A stretch of DNA of 64,000 bases from Vibrio nereis NBRC 15637 (GTDB taxonomy: Bacteria > Pseudomonadota > Gammaproteobacteria > Enterobacterales > Vibrionaceae), in NCBI RefSeq assembly GCF_001591105.1, contig NZ_BCUD01000001.1:434001-498000 (forward strand), read 5' to 3'. The translations under genes were made by a program, and so were the position numbers. The notes beneath the pieces are model-generated. The model did not search any database and was not told the origin of the DNA. It saw nothing but the letters and a program-made list of their open reading frames with translations. How positions within the stretch are numbered: position 1 is the first letter of the stretch; each line of letters opens with the position of its first letter. Shown here piece after piece: positions 45,574-55,605 of the stretch.

Positions 45574-45864
45574 AACTACTCTGTTCTATATGTTAAAGGC
45601 TTCCATAAAATATGAGTGCATTATAACCCCGAATATTGAGTAGCGCATAGACTAGGCCACTTTTATCTAATTTTGGCTAAAATATAGCCTGTAATCAGAA
45701 ACATAAATTTAGAATGTGCAATTTCTCGGCATTTGATTCACAACCAAGCTCACAACCTGATAAAAGGCGAGGGAAAGTGATGCCGAAGAGTTAATTTGTG
45801 TGTTATATTTTTGCACCTTAAACGTATTGTACATACGATCAAAAAATAGAGGGATAATGGCTCT
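45574..45864 (+). other. Divergent ubiG/gyrA intergenic region
   Basis: A 291-bp gap holding both promoters. No operator or structured RNA was recognised; the gyrA side is AT-rich close to the start. Confidence 0.35.
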
Positions 45865-48489
45865 ATGAGCGATCTAGCTAAAGAGATCACGCCCGTAAAC
45901 ATTGAAGATGAGCTAAGAGGTTCGTACCTCGACTATGCGATGTCCGTAATCGTGGGTCGTGCTCTTCCAGATGTGCGTGATGGCCTAAAGCCAGTACACC
46001 GACGCGTACTTTATGCGATGAATGTGCTGGGCAATGATTGGAATAAACCATACAAAAAATCTGCCCGTGTTGTTGGCGACGTAATCGGTAAATATCACCC
46101 ACACGGTGATAGTGCTGTGTACGACACTATCGTACGTATGGCTCAGCCGTTCTCACTACGTTACATGCTCGTTGATGGCCAAGGTAACTTCGGTTCTATC
46201 GATGGCGACTCAGCGGCAGCAATGCGTTATACCGAAGTTCGCATGGCAAAAATTGCTCATGAACTTTTGGCTGACCTAGACAAAGATACCGTCGACTACG
46301 TACCTAACTACGATGGTACCGAGCAGATCCCAGCGGTTCTTCCGACTAAAATTCCAAACCTACTGGTTAACGGTGCTTCTGGTATCGCGGTAGGTATGGC
46401 AACCAACATCCCGCCACATAACCTTGGCGAAGTGATCGATGGCTGTCTTGCTTTCATCAATAATGAAGAAATCACTATTGATGAACTAATGGATTATATT
46501 CCTGGTCCTGATTTCCCAACGGCAGCACTTATCAGTGGCCGTAAAGGCATTGTAGACGCGTACAAAACAGGTCGCGGCAAAATCTACATGCGCTCAAAAG
46601 CGGATATCGAAGTGGAGAAGAATGGTAAAGAAACCATCGTCGTCACTGAAATCCCTTACCAGGTAAACAAAGCTCGCTTGATTGAGAAGATCGCAGAGCT
46701 AGTTAAAGATAAGAAAGTAGAAGGCATCAGTGCACTGCGTGACGAGTCTGATAAAGACGGTATGCGTATTGTTATTGAATGTAAGCGCGATGCTGTGGGC
46801 GAAGTGGTTCTAAACAACCTTTATGCTCAAACTCAGCTGCAGACCACTTTCGGTATCAACATGGTGGCGTTAAACAATGGCCAGCCTCAGTTATTCAACC
46901 TGAAAGACATGTTGAAGTGCTTCGTTGATCACCGTCGTGAAGTTGTAACTCGCCGTACTATCTTCGAACTACGTAAAGCGCGTGAACGTGCACACATCCT
47001 TGAAGGCTTAGCGCTAGCGCTTGCCAACATTGATGAGATCATTGACCTTATCCGTAAAGCGCCAACACCAGCGGAAGCAAAAGCGGGTCTTATTGCACGT
47101 GGTTGGGACTTGGGCAACGTTTCGGCAATGCTTGAACGCGCAGGTACGGATGCGGCTCGTCCAGAATGGTTAGAGCCTCAATACGGCATCCGTGATGGCC
47201 AATACTTCCTAACGGAACAGCAAGCTCAAGCAATTCTAGATCTACGTTTACATAAACTAACAGGTCTAGAGCACGAGAAGATTCTTGGTGAATACAAGAC
47301 GCTTCTAGAAGAAATCGCTGAACTAATGCATATCCTTGCAAGCACTGAGCGTTTGATGGAAGTGATCCGAGAAGAACTTGAAGCCGTTCGTGATGGCTTC
47401 GGTGACGCTCGCCGTACTGAAATCACAGCAGCGAGCCATGACATTGACATGGAAGAGCTGATTGCACGTGAAGATGTTGTGGTTACTTTGTCTCACGGTG
47501 GTTACGTTAAGTACCAAGTACTGAGCGACTACGAGTCACAGCGTCGTGGCGGTAAAGGTAAGAGCGCAACTAAGATGAAAGATGAAGACCACATTGAGCG
47601 TCTTCTAGTGGCGAACACCCACGACAACATCTTATGCTTCTCTACTCGCGGTAAGACATATCGTCTGAAAGTTTACCAATTGCCTCTAGCGAGCCGTACT
47701 GCTCGTGGTAAGCCAATTGTGAACATCCTTCCACTAGAAGAAGGTGAGCGCATTACGGCGATTCTACGTGTTGATGAGTTCTCTGAAGATAAGTTCATCT
47801 TCATGGCAACTGGTGACGGTACTGTTAAGAAGACGCCTCTGAATCAGTTTGCAAACGTACGTTCAAACGGTCTGATCGCGGTGAACCTACGTGATGACGA
47901 TTCACTAATCGGTGTCGATATCACTAACGGTAGCAGCGATATCATGTTGTTCTCTAAAGCCGGTAAAGTGGTTCGCTTTAGCGAAGACAAAGTACGTGCA
48001 ATGGGTCGTACTGCTGCTGGTGTACGTGGCATGAAGTTAGGTGAAGAGGACCAAGTGGTATCTCTCATTGTTCCTTCAAACGAAGGCGACATCCTAACCG
48101 TAACTGAGAACGGCTACGGTAAACGTACAGAGCTTGCAGAGTACCCAACAAAAGGTCGTGCAACTCAGGGTGTTGTATCTATCAAAGTTTCTGATCGAAA
48201 CGGCCCGGTAGTTGGTGCTATTCAGGTTGTAGAAGGTGACGAGATGATGATGATCACTGATGCAGGTACGCTTGTTCGTACTCGTGTTGGTGAGGTAAGT
48301 CAGGTTGGCCGTAACACGCAAGGTGTGACGCTGATCCGTACTGCGGAAGACGAATCTGTGGTTGGTCTGCAACGTATTGAAGAAGTTGATGAAGCTGATT
48401 TGCCAGAAGGTGAAGAAGCTCAAGAAACGGAATCAAATGTTGAGAACACACCTGAAACTCCAGCAAATGATGAAGACGCGCAAGAATAA
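45865..48489 (+). CDS. gyrA: DNA gyrase subunit A
   Basis: The 874-residue subunit has the catalytic Tyr122 in MRYTEVRM, the winged helix with [18 protein letters not shown], and the GyrA-box QRRGGKG in the C-terminal DNA-wrapping domain, followed by beta-pinwheel repeats and an acidic tail. With GyrB it introduces negative supercoils. The quinolone-resistance positions read Ser83 and Asp87, the susceptible residues in E. coli numbering. A strong terminator follows and the gene is alone in its unit. Confidence 0.98.
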   Translation: MSDLAKEITPVNIEDELRGSYLDYAMSVIVGRALPDVRDGLKPVHRRVLYAMNVLGNDWNKPYKKSARVVGDVIGKYHPHGDSAVYDTIVRMAQPFSLRYMLVDGQGNFGSIDGDSAAAMRYTEVRMAKIAHELLADLDKDTVDYVPNYDGTEQIPAVLPTKIPNLLVNGASGIAVGMATNIPPHNLGEVIDGCLAFINNEEITIDELMDYIPGPDFPTAALISGRKGIVDAYKTGRGKIYMRSKADIEVEKNGKETIVVTEIPYQVNKARLIEKIAELVKDKKVEGISALRDESDKDGMRIVIECKRDAVGEVVLNNLYAQTQLQTTFGINMVALNNGQPQLFNLKDMLKCFVDHRREVVTRRTIFELRKARERAHILEGLALALANIDEIIDLIRKAPTPAEAKAGLIARGWDLGNVSAMLERAGTDAARPEWLEPQYGIRDGQYFLTEQQAQAILDLRLHKLTGLEHEKILGEYKTLLEEIAELMHILASTERLMEVIREELEAVRDGFGDARRTEITAASHDIDMEELIAREDVVVTLSHGGYVKYQVLSDYESQRRGGKGKSATKMKDEDHIERLLVANTHDNILCFSTRGKTYRLKVYQLPLASRTARGKPIVNILPLEEGERITAILRVDEFSEDKFIFMATGDGTVKKTPLNQFANVRSNGLIAVNLRDDDSLIGVDITNGSSDIMLFSKAGKVVRFSEDKVRAMGRTAAGVRGMKLGEEDQVVSLIVPSNEGDILTVTENGYGKRTELAEYPTKGRATQGVVSIKVSDRNGPVVGAIQVVEGDEMMMITDAGTLVRTRVGEVSQVGRNTQGVTLIRTAEDESVVGLQRIEEVDEADLPEGEEAQETESNVENTPETPANDEDAQE

Positions 48490-48509
48490 CTTCTAAGTGT
48501 CTTAACTAA

Positions 48510-48537
48510 AAACCGAGCATCCTAGCTCGGTTTTTTT
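48510..48537 (+). terminator. Terminator of gyrA
   Basis: AACCGAGC (48511-48518), loop ATCCTA, GCTCGGTT (48525-48532), with a 7-T run to 48537. Confidence 0.92.
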
Positions 48538-48716
48538 GTGTCTGAAATTGAGCATACGAAATTACCTTACTTTTTCAGTCTTTGAATTTAAAGCCCATGG
48601 TGAGAACTTGGTTCAATCATGTGCGCAACTAATATTCTAAATGACGTGCATAGAGGCGAGTTTGTCTATAGAATTTGCGCAACTTGTCGCATCTTCAATC
48701 AAAATAACTAACTCAA

Positions 48717-50600
48717 ATGAAAATATCACTCAAACAAAAACTGATTGGTGCCAGCTTATTAGCTGTCGTGCTAATGGCTAGCGCATTAACTTGGCTTTCT
48801 GCTGTTAAACTCATGAATCAAACTCGTCAGAGCGTGCAAGAGCGTGCGGCCAGTCTAGCAACAACAGCGACTGAAGGCGTTTCAGATTGGATCACTATTC
48901 GTAAAAATATCGCAAAAGCATTCAATGACTATAGTGAAGAAGCCGATGTTGTACCGTACTTGCAACAAGCGAGAAAAGCGGGCGGATTTGACGACATCTT
49001 TTTAGGCACCCCATATGGCGGTATGTACCGTTCTCACCCTGAACGAAATCGCGCAGATTACGATCCTCGTACGCGTCCATGGTACAAAGACGCCAATGCG
49101 GCAGGTAAGCAAATTATCACGACGGCCTATAAAGATGCGATCACTAGTGCTCTATTGGTCACGATTGCAGAACCTGTTCGCTTGAATGGTCAATTCGTTG
49201 GTGTGGTTGGCGCAGATGTATTGCTTGAACAGTTGATTGAAGATGTTATCAATCTTGATGCGGGTGACAATGCTTATGCGATGCTTATTGATGGTCAAAA
49301 TGGTACGTTTTTGGCCCATCCAAATAGCGACCTTCTGCTTCAGCCAGTGTCGACGCTTTCTAAAAATATGACGATGAATGTGATTGAAAATTCAGAACGT
49401 GATGGCGTGATGAAGTACATTCAGCGTGATAACACGGATAAGATTTACTTCTTTAAAGCAGTACCAAATACTCAATGGATTTTAGCTATTGAGATGGATC
49501 GTAAAACGGAAGAGGCAGCTTTCTCTGCGCTTCTTACTGAGCTGGTGATTACCGCTGCTATCATTACGTTGATCGTTGTACTGGTTGTCTCGTGGTTGGT
49601 TAGCTTCCTGTTCCGAGATCTTGGCCGCGTATCAAAAGCGCTTGAGGAGATCGCATCAGGTGAAGGTGATTTAACGCAACGACTAGAACCAAGAAGTGAT
49701 GATGAAGTTGGTCAACTAGCTACAAATTTCAACACCTTCGTTGCGAATATGCACGCCATGGTTTCTAAACTTAGCTTAGTTTCTTCGTCACTGTCAGAGC
49801 AGTCTAAGCAAACAGCTCAACATGCAGAAGAGCGTAGCGCGCGTATTCGTCATCAGCAAGACGAAATCAACATGGTTGCTACGGCGATTAACGAAATGGC
49901 TGCCGCGACTCAAGAAATAGCAGGTAATGCAGATCACACAGCGCAAAACTCGTCAGAAGCTGTCACAGCTTGTGTACACGGTGGTGAGCAAGTCGTTCAA
50001 ACTCAAAGCTCTATTCAAAACTTGGCGCAAGAAGTACAAGTAGCGACAGGTGTTATCCAAGAGCTTGAAGAACATGGCAATAGCATCAATACGATTCTAT
50101 CAACAATTCAAGGCATTGCTGAGCAAACGAACTTGCTTGCATTAAACGCGGCGATTGAAGCGGCGCGAGCAGGTGAGCAAGGACGCGGTTTCGCTGTTGT
50201 TGCGGATGAGGTGCGAGTGCTTAGCCAGCGCACACATGCTTCGACTCAAGAGATTCAGCAAATGATAGAAACGCTGCAAGGGACAACATCGAAAGCAGTA
50301 GGTATTATGGGCGATAGCCGTCAACTGGCAGATACTAGTGTGGCAGACGCGGATTCCGCAGCAGTGAGCTTAACGCAAATTCAAACGGCGGTTGAGCGTA
50401 TCAGTGATATGGCCACTCAGATTGCCTCAGCAGCAGAGGAGCAAGCGTCAGTTACCTCTGAAATCACACGTAACACCGTTGGTATTCGCGACGTTTCGAA
50501 TGATTTGGCTGATGAAGCGCACGATGCTGCAGCCCAAGCAGCTCAGCTATCTGAACTGTCACATCAACTTGAAAACGAAATTCAACGTTTTAAGTTGTAA
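48717..50600 (+). CDS. Methyl-accepting chemotaxis protein with amino-acid-type dCache sensor
   Basis: The 627-residue receptor has a membrane helix at 9-31, a dCache_1 periplasmic domain to about 275, a second helix (about 275-300), HAMP, and a signalling domain with [21 protein letters not shown]. In the sensor, Tyr115, Arg120, Trp122, Tyr123, Tyr138, Asp140 and Asp167 keep the exact relative spacing of the ligand residues I recall for the amino acid receptor PctA (121, 126, 128, 129, 144, 146, 173). It is therefore predicted to bind free L-amino acids. The ATG 48717 lacks a good SD. It is monocistronic. Confidence 0.92.
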   Translation: MKISLKQKLIGASLLAVVLMASALTWLSAVKLMNQTRQSVQERAASLATTATEGVSDWITIRKNIAKAFNDYSEEADVVPYLQQARKAGGFDDIFLGTPYGGMYRSHPERNRADYDPRTRPWYKDANAAGKQIITTAYKDAITSALLVTIAEPVRLNGQFVGVVGADVLLEQLIEDVINLDAGDNAYAMLIDGQNGTFLAHPNSDLLLQPVSTLSKNMTMNVIENSERDGVMKYIQRDNTDKIYFFKAVPNTQWILAIEMDRKTEEAAFSALLTELVITAAIITLIVVLVVSWLVSFLFRDLGRVSKALEEIASGEGDLTQRLEPRSDDEVGQLATNFNTFVANMHAMVSKLSLVSSSLSEQSKQTAQHAEERSARIRHQQDEINMVATAINEMAAATQEIAGNADHTAQNSSEAVTACVHGGEQVVQTQSSIQNLAQEVQVATGVIQELEEHGNSINTILSTIQGIAEQTNLLALNAAIEAARAGEQGRGFAVVADEVRVLSQRTHASTQEIQQMIETLQGTTSKAVGIMGDSRQLADTSVADADSAAVSLTQIQTAVERISDMATQIASAAEEQASVTSEITRNTVGIRDVSNDLADEAHDAAAQAAQLSELSHQLENEIQRFKL

Positions 50601-50634
50601 CCAAGCTCCAAATCGTAGACAAATAGAAAAGAAA

Positions 50635-50661
50635 AACGCCCGGCTGACAGCCGGGCGTTTT
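50635..50661. terminator. Bidirectional terminator
   Basis: AACGCCCGGCT (50635-50645), loop GAC, AGCCGGGCGTT (50649-50659), with A and T tracts on the two sides; serves the chemoreceptor gene and purC. Confidence 0.9.
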
Positions 50662-50690
50662 GTTAACGACCAAATTTAAGAATCAAGGAA

Positions 50691-51794
50691 TTAATCAATT
50701 AATCCGTATTGGGCACTTAATATATCAATGATTTCTTGCTTTGGGTTAGCACTCAGGTTGATTGGCTTGCCAGTAATTTTTTCTGCAATACCAGTATATG
50801 TTCTTGAAATATCCATCAATGCATCGAGTGGAAGGGCATTATCACGTGCGAGTGCTTCACGCTCTGGCATACGCTCTTTATTTAAAAGTATATCTGGATC
50901 AGGGAAGTGGTTGAGCAAGAATTGGCGGAACCCTTCTTTTGAGTTCTCGACGATGTTTCCAGCCTGATATTCTTTCTCATCCCAAATGCGAGAAGAGTCT
51001 GGGGTACCGACTTCATCCATGTAGATAAGCTTTTCGTTGCCTTCGGCATCTGTTACGTAGCCAAATTCGAATTTGGTATCAACAAAGATTTGCTCAACCT
51101 TAGCGAGAGCATCGCTAATCACACCAAAACCTTCGCGAAGTAGCTTCTCATATTGGGCGATGTCTTCCGCTTTAGAAAAGTTAAACGCCGCAAAGTTATC
51201 TTCAATGTTCTTGCGTGTAATGTTGACATCATCCGCTTCTGGTACGCCAGGGATGCCTTTTAGGATCCCCTTTGTGGAAGGCGTCATTAGCAAGTCTGGA
51301 AGCGCTTTATCTTTCTCTAAACTTTCAGGAAGCTGGATGCCACAAAATTCACGTTCGCCTTTTTCATATGCGCGCCACATTGACCCCGTGATGTACTGAC
51401 GGCAAATGGCTTCTATCATGATCGGTTTCGCTTTTTGAACGATCCAAACCAGTGGGTGAGGGATATCAAGGATATGGCTATCGGCTAGACCGTTATCTTT
51501 GAACAGCTTAAACCAATGGTTTGAAATAGCATTAAGTGCGGCCCCTTTTCCTGGCACCCCTTGCAATCCACCTTCTGCGTGCCAAATGCAATCAAAGGCT
51601 GATATTCTGTCGCTGATCACCATGATAGCTAACGGAGCATCCGGGGCGACATTGTAGCCTTTCTCTTTTATTAGACGTTTGCTGTCTTCCTCGGTCAGCC
51701 AATACACTGAACGTACTTTCCCGCTATGAACAGGCTTGTTAGTACGAATTGGAAGATCATCATTTACGGCAAGAACTTGATCTGCAAGACTCAT
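50691..51794 (-). CDS. purC: SAICAR synthase (long form)
   Basis: The 367-residue enzyme is the long form of phosphoribosylaminoimidazole-succinocarboxamide synthase: [12 protein letters not shown] (KVRxxY nucleotide motif), [18 protein letters not shown], a carboxyl-terminal [18 protein letters not shown] motif and the SAICAR signature [18 protein letters not shown]. It ligates aspartate to CAIR in purine synthesis. E. coli PurC is 237 residues, so this differs from the enterobacterial form. It is monocistronic. Confidence 0.93.
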   Translation of the reverse strand: MSLADQVLAVNDDLPIRTNKPVHSGKVRSVYWLTEEDSKRLIKEKGYNVAPDAPLAIMVISDRISAFDCIWHAEGGLQGVPGKGAALNAISNHWFKLFKDNGLADSHILDIPHPLVWIVQKAKPIMIEAICRQYITGSMWRAYEKGEREFCGIQLPESLEKDKALPDLLMTPSTKGILKGIPGVPEADDVNITRKNIEDNFAAFNFSKAEDIAQYEKLLREGFGVISDALAKVEQIFVDTKFEFGYVTDAEGNEKLIYMDEVGTPDSSRIWDEKEYQAGNIVENSKEGFRQFLLNHFPDPDILLNKERMPEREALARDNALPLDALMDISRTYTGIAEKITGKPINLSANPKQEIIDILSAQYGLID

Positions 51795-51935
51795 TTAGAC
51801 ATTCCTATCTTTGTCAAAAATGGGGTGACAGCCTGAATTAGGCAATCGATTTGCAGTGCATGATACCAGAACTATTTTGTGCTGCCAGAGAAAAAGCAAA
51901 CGTTTGCTTTGTTTTTTAAAATGCCAAGAAAGAGA

Positions 51936-51965
51936 TAAAAAGAAGCCTCCCAAGATAGAGAGGCT
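51936..51965 (-). terminator. Terminator of sulA
   Basis: On the minus strand AGCCTC and GAGGCT (51960-51965 and 51944-51949) with a 10-nt loop, followed by TTCTTTTT (51943-51936). It lies 26 bp after the sulA stop. Confidence 0.8.
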
Positions 51966-51990
51966 AAAGACAGTGTTGTTGCCAAGCTTG

Positions 51991-52386
51991 TTAGTGATAC
52001 TTATATGAGCTGCCCTCGACAAAAAATACTTCGCATTGATATTGACGCCCCAAACTGCGAAGAAGCACTTGGTCGATGCTTGTAATGTTTCTGGATGCGA
52101 CAACGGCACTGGCATTGCCTGACTTGATCGCCTTCATCACAATTTCCAGTTCTGATTGGGTTTGTGACGGCTTCATGTGAATGATCTTTGTACAGCTGAT
52201 CTTGTATGAAGAGAATTGAGCGAAATCTGGACGAGGACACTCTGCAGTAAATAAAATCCACTGATTCTGATTAGACAAACCCGCCAAGCGAGCAAGGGAT
52301 GAATCATCAATATCAAGGGGATGTGTTGGCTGAGCGAGAGCATTAAATTTTGATACTGAACGATGGTGTGGCTGTTGCTGAATCAT
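51991..52386 (-). CDS. sulA: SOS cell division inhibitor SulA
   Basis: ATG 52386 gives 131 residues; an upstream in-frame ATG at 52482 would cross the LexA box and promoter, so it is rejected. The protein has SulA features: LARLAGLSNQNQWILFTA, KIIHMKPSQTQSELEIVMKAI and an exposed region SGNASAVVASRN near the C-terminal half. SulA binds FtsZ and blocks septation during DNA damage. The AGGGAC motif precedes the ATG by seven bases. The gene has its own terminator. Sequence divergence from E. coli SulA is considerable; the LexA-box promoter strengthens the call. Confidence 0.88.
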   Translation of the reverse strand: MIQQQPHHRSVSKFNALAQPTHPLDIDDSSLARLAGLSNQNQWILFTAECPRPDFAQFSSYKISCTKIIHMKPSQTQSELEIVMKAIKSGNASAVVASRNITSIDQVLLRSLGRQYQCEVFFVEGSSYKYH

Positions 52387-52407
52387 AATACTGTCCCTAT
52401 ACACATG

Positions 52408-52448
52408 CTGTATGTGTGTACAGTAGTTTGTTTGAGGTAAGGGATCAA
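52408..52448 (-). promoter_or_regulatory. sulA promoter with overlapping LexA box
   Basis: The LexA box CTGTACACACATACAG (minus strand, 52408-52423) fits CTGT-N8-ACAG and overlaps the -10 TACTGT (52425-52420). A -35 TTGATC (52448-52443) lies 17 bp upstream. The box is 22 bp from the sulA ATG. Confidence 0.85.
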
Positions 52449-52648
52449 GTACTTTGGGATATAATATGAACGCTAATATCAATGTCTCATTAAGAGATTT
52501 ATTGATAACTAATTGAATTTATTGTTTATTATTCTATTGAGTTTTCTTTGTGCTAGATACGCTGATATAAAAAATGTGAGGTTGAACACGTTAATATATA
52601 CAGTGTTATACAGTGCTTTTAGGGAATGACAGTGTCTAGGGGATTATT

Positions 52649-52679
52649 CGCCGTCAATATCTCATTATTATTGACGGCG
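52649..52679 (-). terminator. Hairpin after the glycerophosphodiesterase gene
   Basis: CGCCGTCAATA (52649-52659) pairs with TATTGACGGCG (52669-52679), an 11-bp stem, eight bases past the stop. On the minus strand it is followed by AATAATCC, so the T run is poor. The rest of 52387-52640 holds the sulA promoter and nothing else seen. Confidence 0.6.
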
Positions 52680-52686
52680 CAGAGAG

Positions 52687-53388
52687 CTATAAGAATCTTT
52701 CAGGATAGTCACTGAAAATGGCATCTAGCCCAGGTAGGTACTTTAAACGATTGGGATTATTCACCGTGTAGCACCATACCTGGTAGCCATCCGCTTGTAG
52801 AAGTTCGATGTGTTTTTTATTTGTTCTGAGGTAATTCAAATTGCAGCTAATGGCGGAGACTTCATCTAACAGCTGTTTAACCTTAGAGGTGAGCCGGTCA
52901 CTTAAAACACCCAAATCGTACTCCGGTAAGATACTATGTAGTTCTCTAATAATATCCGGGCTAAAACTAGATAGCACAATGTCGTCTCGATTCGCGTTGT
53001 GCTTGAGTAAACAATCTTTGACCAAGCCACACACCTGCTGAACGTTATGCTGGTCAATTTTCACTTCTAGATTGAGCTTTAAGTGGTGTGCTTTTGCTAA
53101 AGAGAGCAGTTCACCTAACGTTACAATAGACTCACTTTTAAACTCAGGTGAAAACCAGCCACCAAAGTCAAATTCGCGTAATTGATCCAGAGTGAAAGAG
53201 TCCACTCGACCTTTACCATTGCTACACCGATCGATTTTATGATCATGGCAAACGACGAGTTCGCCGTCTTTTGTCGGTTGGATATCGACTTCCACCCACT
53301 CCAAACCTAATTCAATGGCAGCCAGAATACTGGCCTTGGTATTTTCAGGGAAACGCCCTGCAATTCCTCGGTGTCCCACGATAATCAT
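52687..53388 (-). CDS. Glycerophosphodiester phosphodiesterase
   Basis: The 233-residue cytosolic enzyme has the GDPD catalytic set in GHRGIAGRFPENT (His and Arg), VEVDIQPTKDGELVVCHDH (Glu, Asp, His) and a later Glu-Lys in LNLEVKID. There is no signal peptide, so it resembles UgpQ rather than periplasmic GlpQ. It hydrolyses deacylated phospholipid headgroups to glycerol 3-phosphate and an alcohol. It appears monocistronic, divergent from the EamA gene. Confidence 0.9.
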   Translation of the reverse strand: MIIVGHRGIAGRFPENTKASILAAIELGLEWVEVDIQPTKDGELVVCHDHKIDRCSNGKGRVDSFTLDQLREFDFGGWFSPEFKSESIVTLGELLSLAKAHHLKLNLEVKIDQHNVQQVCGLVKDCLLKHNANRDDIVLSSFSPDIIRELHSILPEYDLGVLSDRLTSKVKQLLDEVSAISCNLNYLRTNKKHIELLQADGYQVWCYTVNNPNRLKYLPGLDAIFSDYPERFL

Positions 53389-53528
53389 TGGTCGCTTAGC
53401 TCTCTGTTACGTGATGTTAATAGATTACTCTTAATACTTGATAACAGACAGATATTTCTTGGTGTTGTACGGTCAAATCTGACACTATCGTCATCTACAA
53501 ATAATAATGATAGTGAAGAGAATAAAGA

Positions 53529-54401
53529 GTGAACGCTGAACATAAGTCTGCCTGGATACTCGTGATGACAACCGCTCTCGCAGCGTTTGGTTGGATTTTC
53601 TCCAAAGAAACCATTCAGGGGTTACCTCCTTTTGGTTTTGTGGGCCTACGTTTTTTAGTTGCCTCAATATGCTTGGTTCCACTCAGTTATAAAAAATTTC
53701 GGCAGCTTACCTTCAGCTTATTTTTACAAGCTGCGGGGGGAGGAGCAATTCTTGCTGCGGCTTTAATGGCTTGGGTCTATGCGATTTCTGTTAGCGAAAC
53801 ACTTGGTGAGGGTGCATTTATTGTTAGCCTTTCAATGATTATTGTGCCTATCGTTGCTTGGGCACTATATAAAGAAAGGCCAAAACGAGCATTTTGGGTT
53901 TCTATGCCAATCGCCATATCCGGCCTCGCTTTGTTGTCTCTAAAGGGAGGCTGGAATAGCTCTGCTGGCCATATTTGGTTCTTTGCCAATGCGTGTTTAC
54001 TGGCGCTTCATTTCAACGTGAACAGTAAACTTGCGCACAAATTGCCAGTGTTATTACTTACTTGTATTCAGCTATTTGTCACAGGGGTCATTGCACTGAT
54101 TGCTTCCGCGTTATTTGAAACTTTTCCAGCGAGTATTGCCCCCTCCATTTGGGGATGGTTTGCTCTCAGTGCTTTGTTGGCAACCAGTTTACGTTATGTC
54201 ATGCAAACCTTAGGTCAGAAGGGAAGCAACCCAGCGAACGCGGCATTAATTATGTTATTGGAGCCTATCTGGACGGTGATCTTGAGCATTCTTTGGTATG
54301 GAGAGTCATTGTCTGGAAGCAAGGTAGCAGGGTGTAGTCTTATTCTTGTTGCGCTCATTTTTTATCGGACCGATGGCCGTTTCATCAAGCTTAGAGAGTA
54401 A
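53529..54401 (+). CDS. EamA/DMT-family transporter
   Basis: The 290-residue protein has ten membrane helices in two EamA repeats, typical of the drug/metabolite transporter superfamily: FVGLRFLVASICLVPLS in the first and ALIMLLEPIWTVILSILW in the second, the latter with the conserved Leu-Glu-Pro. The start is GTG 53529 with a GAAGAG upstream; the first ATG would lose the N-terminal helix. Substrate unknown; metabolite export is usual. It is monocistronic. Confidence 0.87.
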   Translation: MNAEHKSAWILVMTTALAAFGWIFSKETIQGLPPFGFVGLRFLVASICLVPLSYKKFRQLTFSLFLQAAGGGAILAAALMAWVYAISVSETLGEGAFIVSLSMIIVPIVAWALYKERPKRAFWVSMPIAISGLALLSLKGGWNSSAGHIWFFANACLLALHFNVNSKLAHKLPVLLLTCIQLFVTGVIALIASALFETFPASIAPSIWGWFALSALLATSLRYVMQTLGQKGSNPANAALIMLLEPIWTVILSILWYGESLSGSKVAGCSLILVALIFYRTDGRFIKLRE

Positions 54402-54506
54402 AGTTAACCTCACTCCCACTTAAACAACTGCTAAAATTTAGTAAGTATAAATGAGTTAAGCATCAGTTAAATCTCATTTTATGATTGCCTGTATAAGGAT
54501 AAGAGA

Positions 54507-55460
54507 ATGAAGATAGGTGTGATTGGGGCAGGAGCTGTAGGAGTAGAGATATGCAATTATCTTTTAACTCTCGGCAGTGTGAGCGAGCTGGTGTTGCTGG
54601 ACAAGAACCTTGATCGCGCAGAAGGCGAAGTGTTTGATTTTCGACATACAACAGCACTGACGTTTACCAAAAACACCCACATTTTTCCTACTGATGATTA
54701 CCTATCCTTAATTGGGGCAGACATTGTCGTGATCACCGCTGGAGAGCAGATCACACAAGGCCAAACTAGGATAGAATTGGCAGAAGTGAACAGTAAAATT
54801 GGTGTCGAGATTGCGACAGAAATTGAGCGCGTTGCTCCAACAGCGACCTTGATTGTGGTTACTAACCCTTGTGATATTGTTACTCACTTCATTGTAAAGA
54901 ATACTGGTTTTTCACCTTCTCAAGTGATTAGTAGTGGCTGCGTGATTGATACTGCCAGGCTGATGAGCATTATCGCCAGTCGCGTAAACCTAGATCCGAA
55001 AAACATCTTTGGCTATGTCCTGGGCGAGCACGGCTGCAATTGCTTTGCACCTAAAAGCCTAATTTCAATTGCAGGCCAACCCGCAGACTATTATTGCGAT
55101 ACGCACAAGCTAGGACTGATTTGTTCAGATGAGTTATTAGAGTCGGTGAAGCAAGCGGGCTATGAAATCTTTAAGCGCAAACAGAACACCACTCATGGCA
55201 TTGCAGCCAGCGTTTTTCGAATAATCCAGGCAATAATGATTAATGAACGTTCGGTACTTCCAGTTGCGACGTTATTGGAGGGGCAGTACGGGCTGAGAGA
55301 CGTTGTGTTAAGTTTGCCCACAGTTGTGGGAAAAAACGGTGCAGAACTTATCCTAAACCACCCCTTTACTGAAGAAGAATCAGAGACATTATCTCTGATA
55401 GCAATAAATGTAAGAACCGTTGTGGATCGCGTCGCGATTGCCACTGGGCTACGAGTGTAA
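54507..55460 (+). CDS. L-2-hydroxyacid dehydrogenase of the LDH/MDH family, substrate unknown
   Basis: The 317-residue protein has a glycine motif GVIGAGAVG, an NAD-selecting Asp32 in LLDKN, VVTNPCD, the catalytic pair Asp148 and His175 (GEHG) and substrate-binding Arg88 and Arg151. The loop residue that discriminates lactate (Gln102) from malate (Arg102) dehydrogenase aligns with Ile82 (GEQITQGQTR), so neither pyruvate nor oxaloacetate is a safe prediction. Two cysteines follow the catalytic His (GEHGCNCF) and SGC replaces SGT. It may reduce a bulkier 2-oxoacid, as L-2-hydroxyisocaproate dehydrogenase does. It stands alone. Confidence 0.85.
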   Translation: MKIGVIGAGAVGVEICNYLLTLGSVSELVLLDKNLDRAEGEVFDFRHTTALTFTKNTHIFPTDDYLSLIGADIVVITAGEQITQGQTRIELAEVNSKIGVEIATEIERVAPTATLIVVTNPCDIVTHFIVKNTGFSPSQVISSGCVIDTARLMSIIASRVNLDPKNIFGYVLGEHGCNCFAPKSLISIAGQPADYYCDTHKLGLICSDELLESVKQAGYEIFKRKQNTTHGIAASVFRIIQAIMINERSVLPVATLLEGQYGLRDVVLSLPTVVGKNGAELILNHPFTEEESETLSLIAINVRTVVDRVAIATGLRV

Positions 55461-55605
55461 TTCCTCCCTGTTTTATTAATTCCAACCAGTATCTACGTCG
55501 CAGTCAGCGATAGGGCTAAGTTGAACTTTGGCACAATCTCTTTAGTATGTGACTCTATAAACATACCGTCGACCGACACTGACACTTTCAAACCGAATGT
55601 AGCCC

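Noticed and set aside
51991..52482. Longer SulA start at 52482
   Set aside because: It would translate through the promoter and LexA box; ATG 52386 has a proper SD and matches SulA length better.
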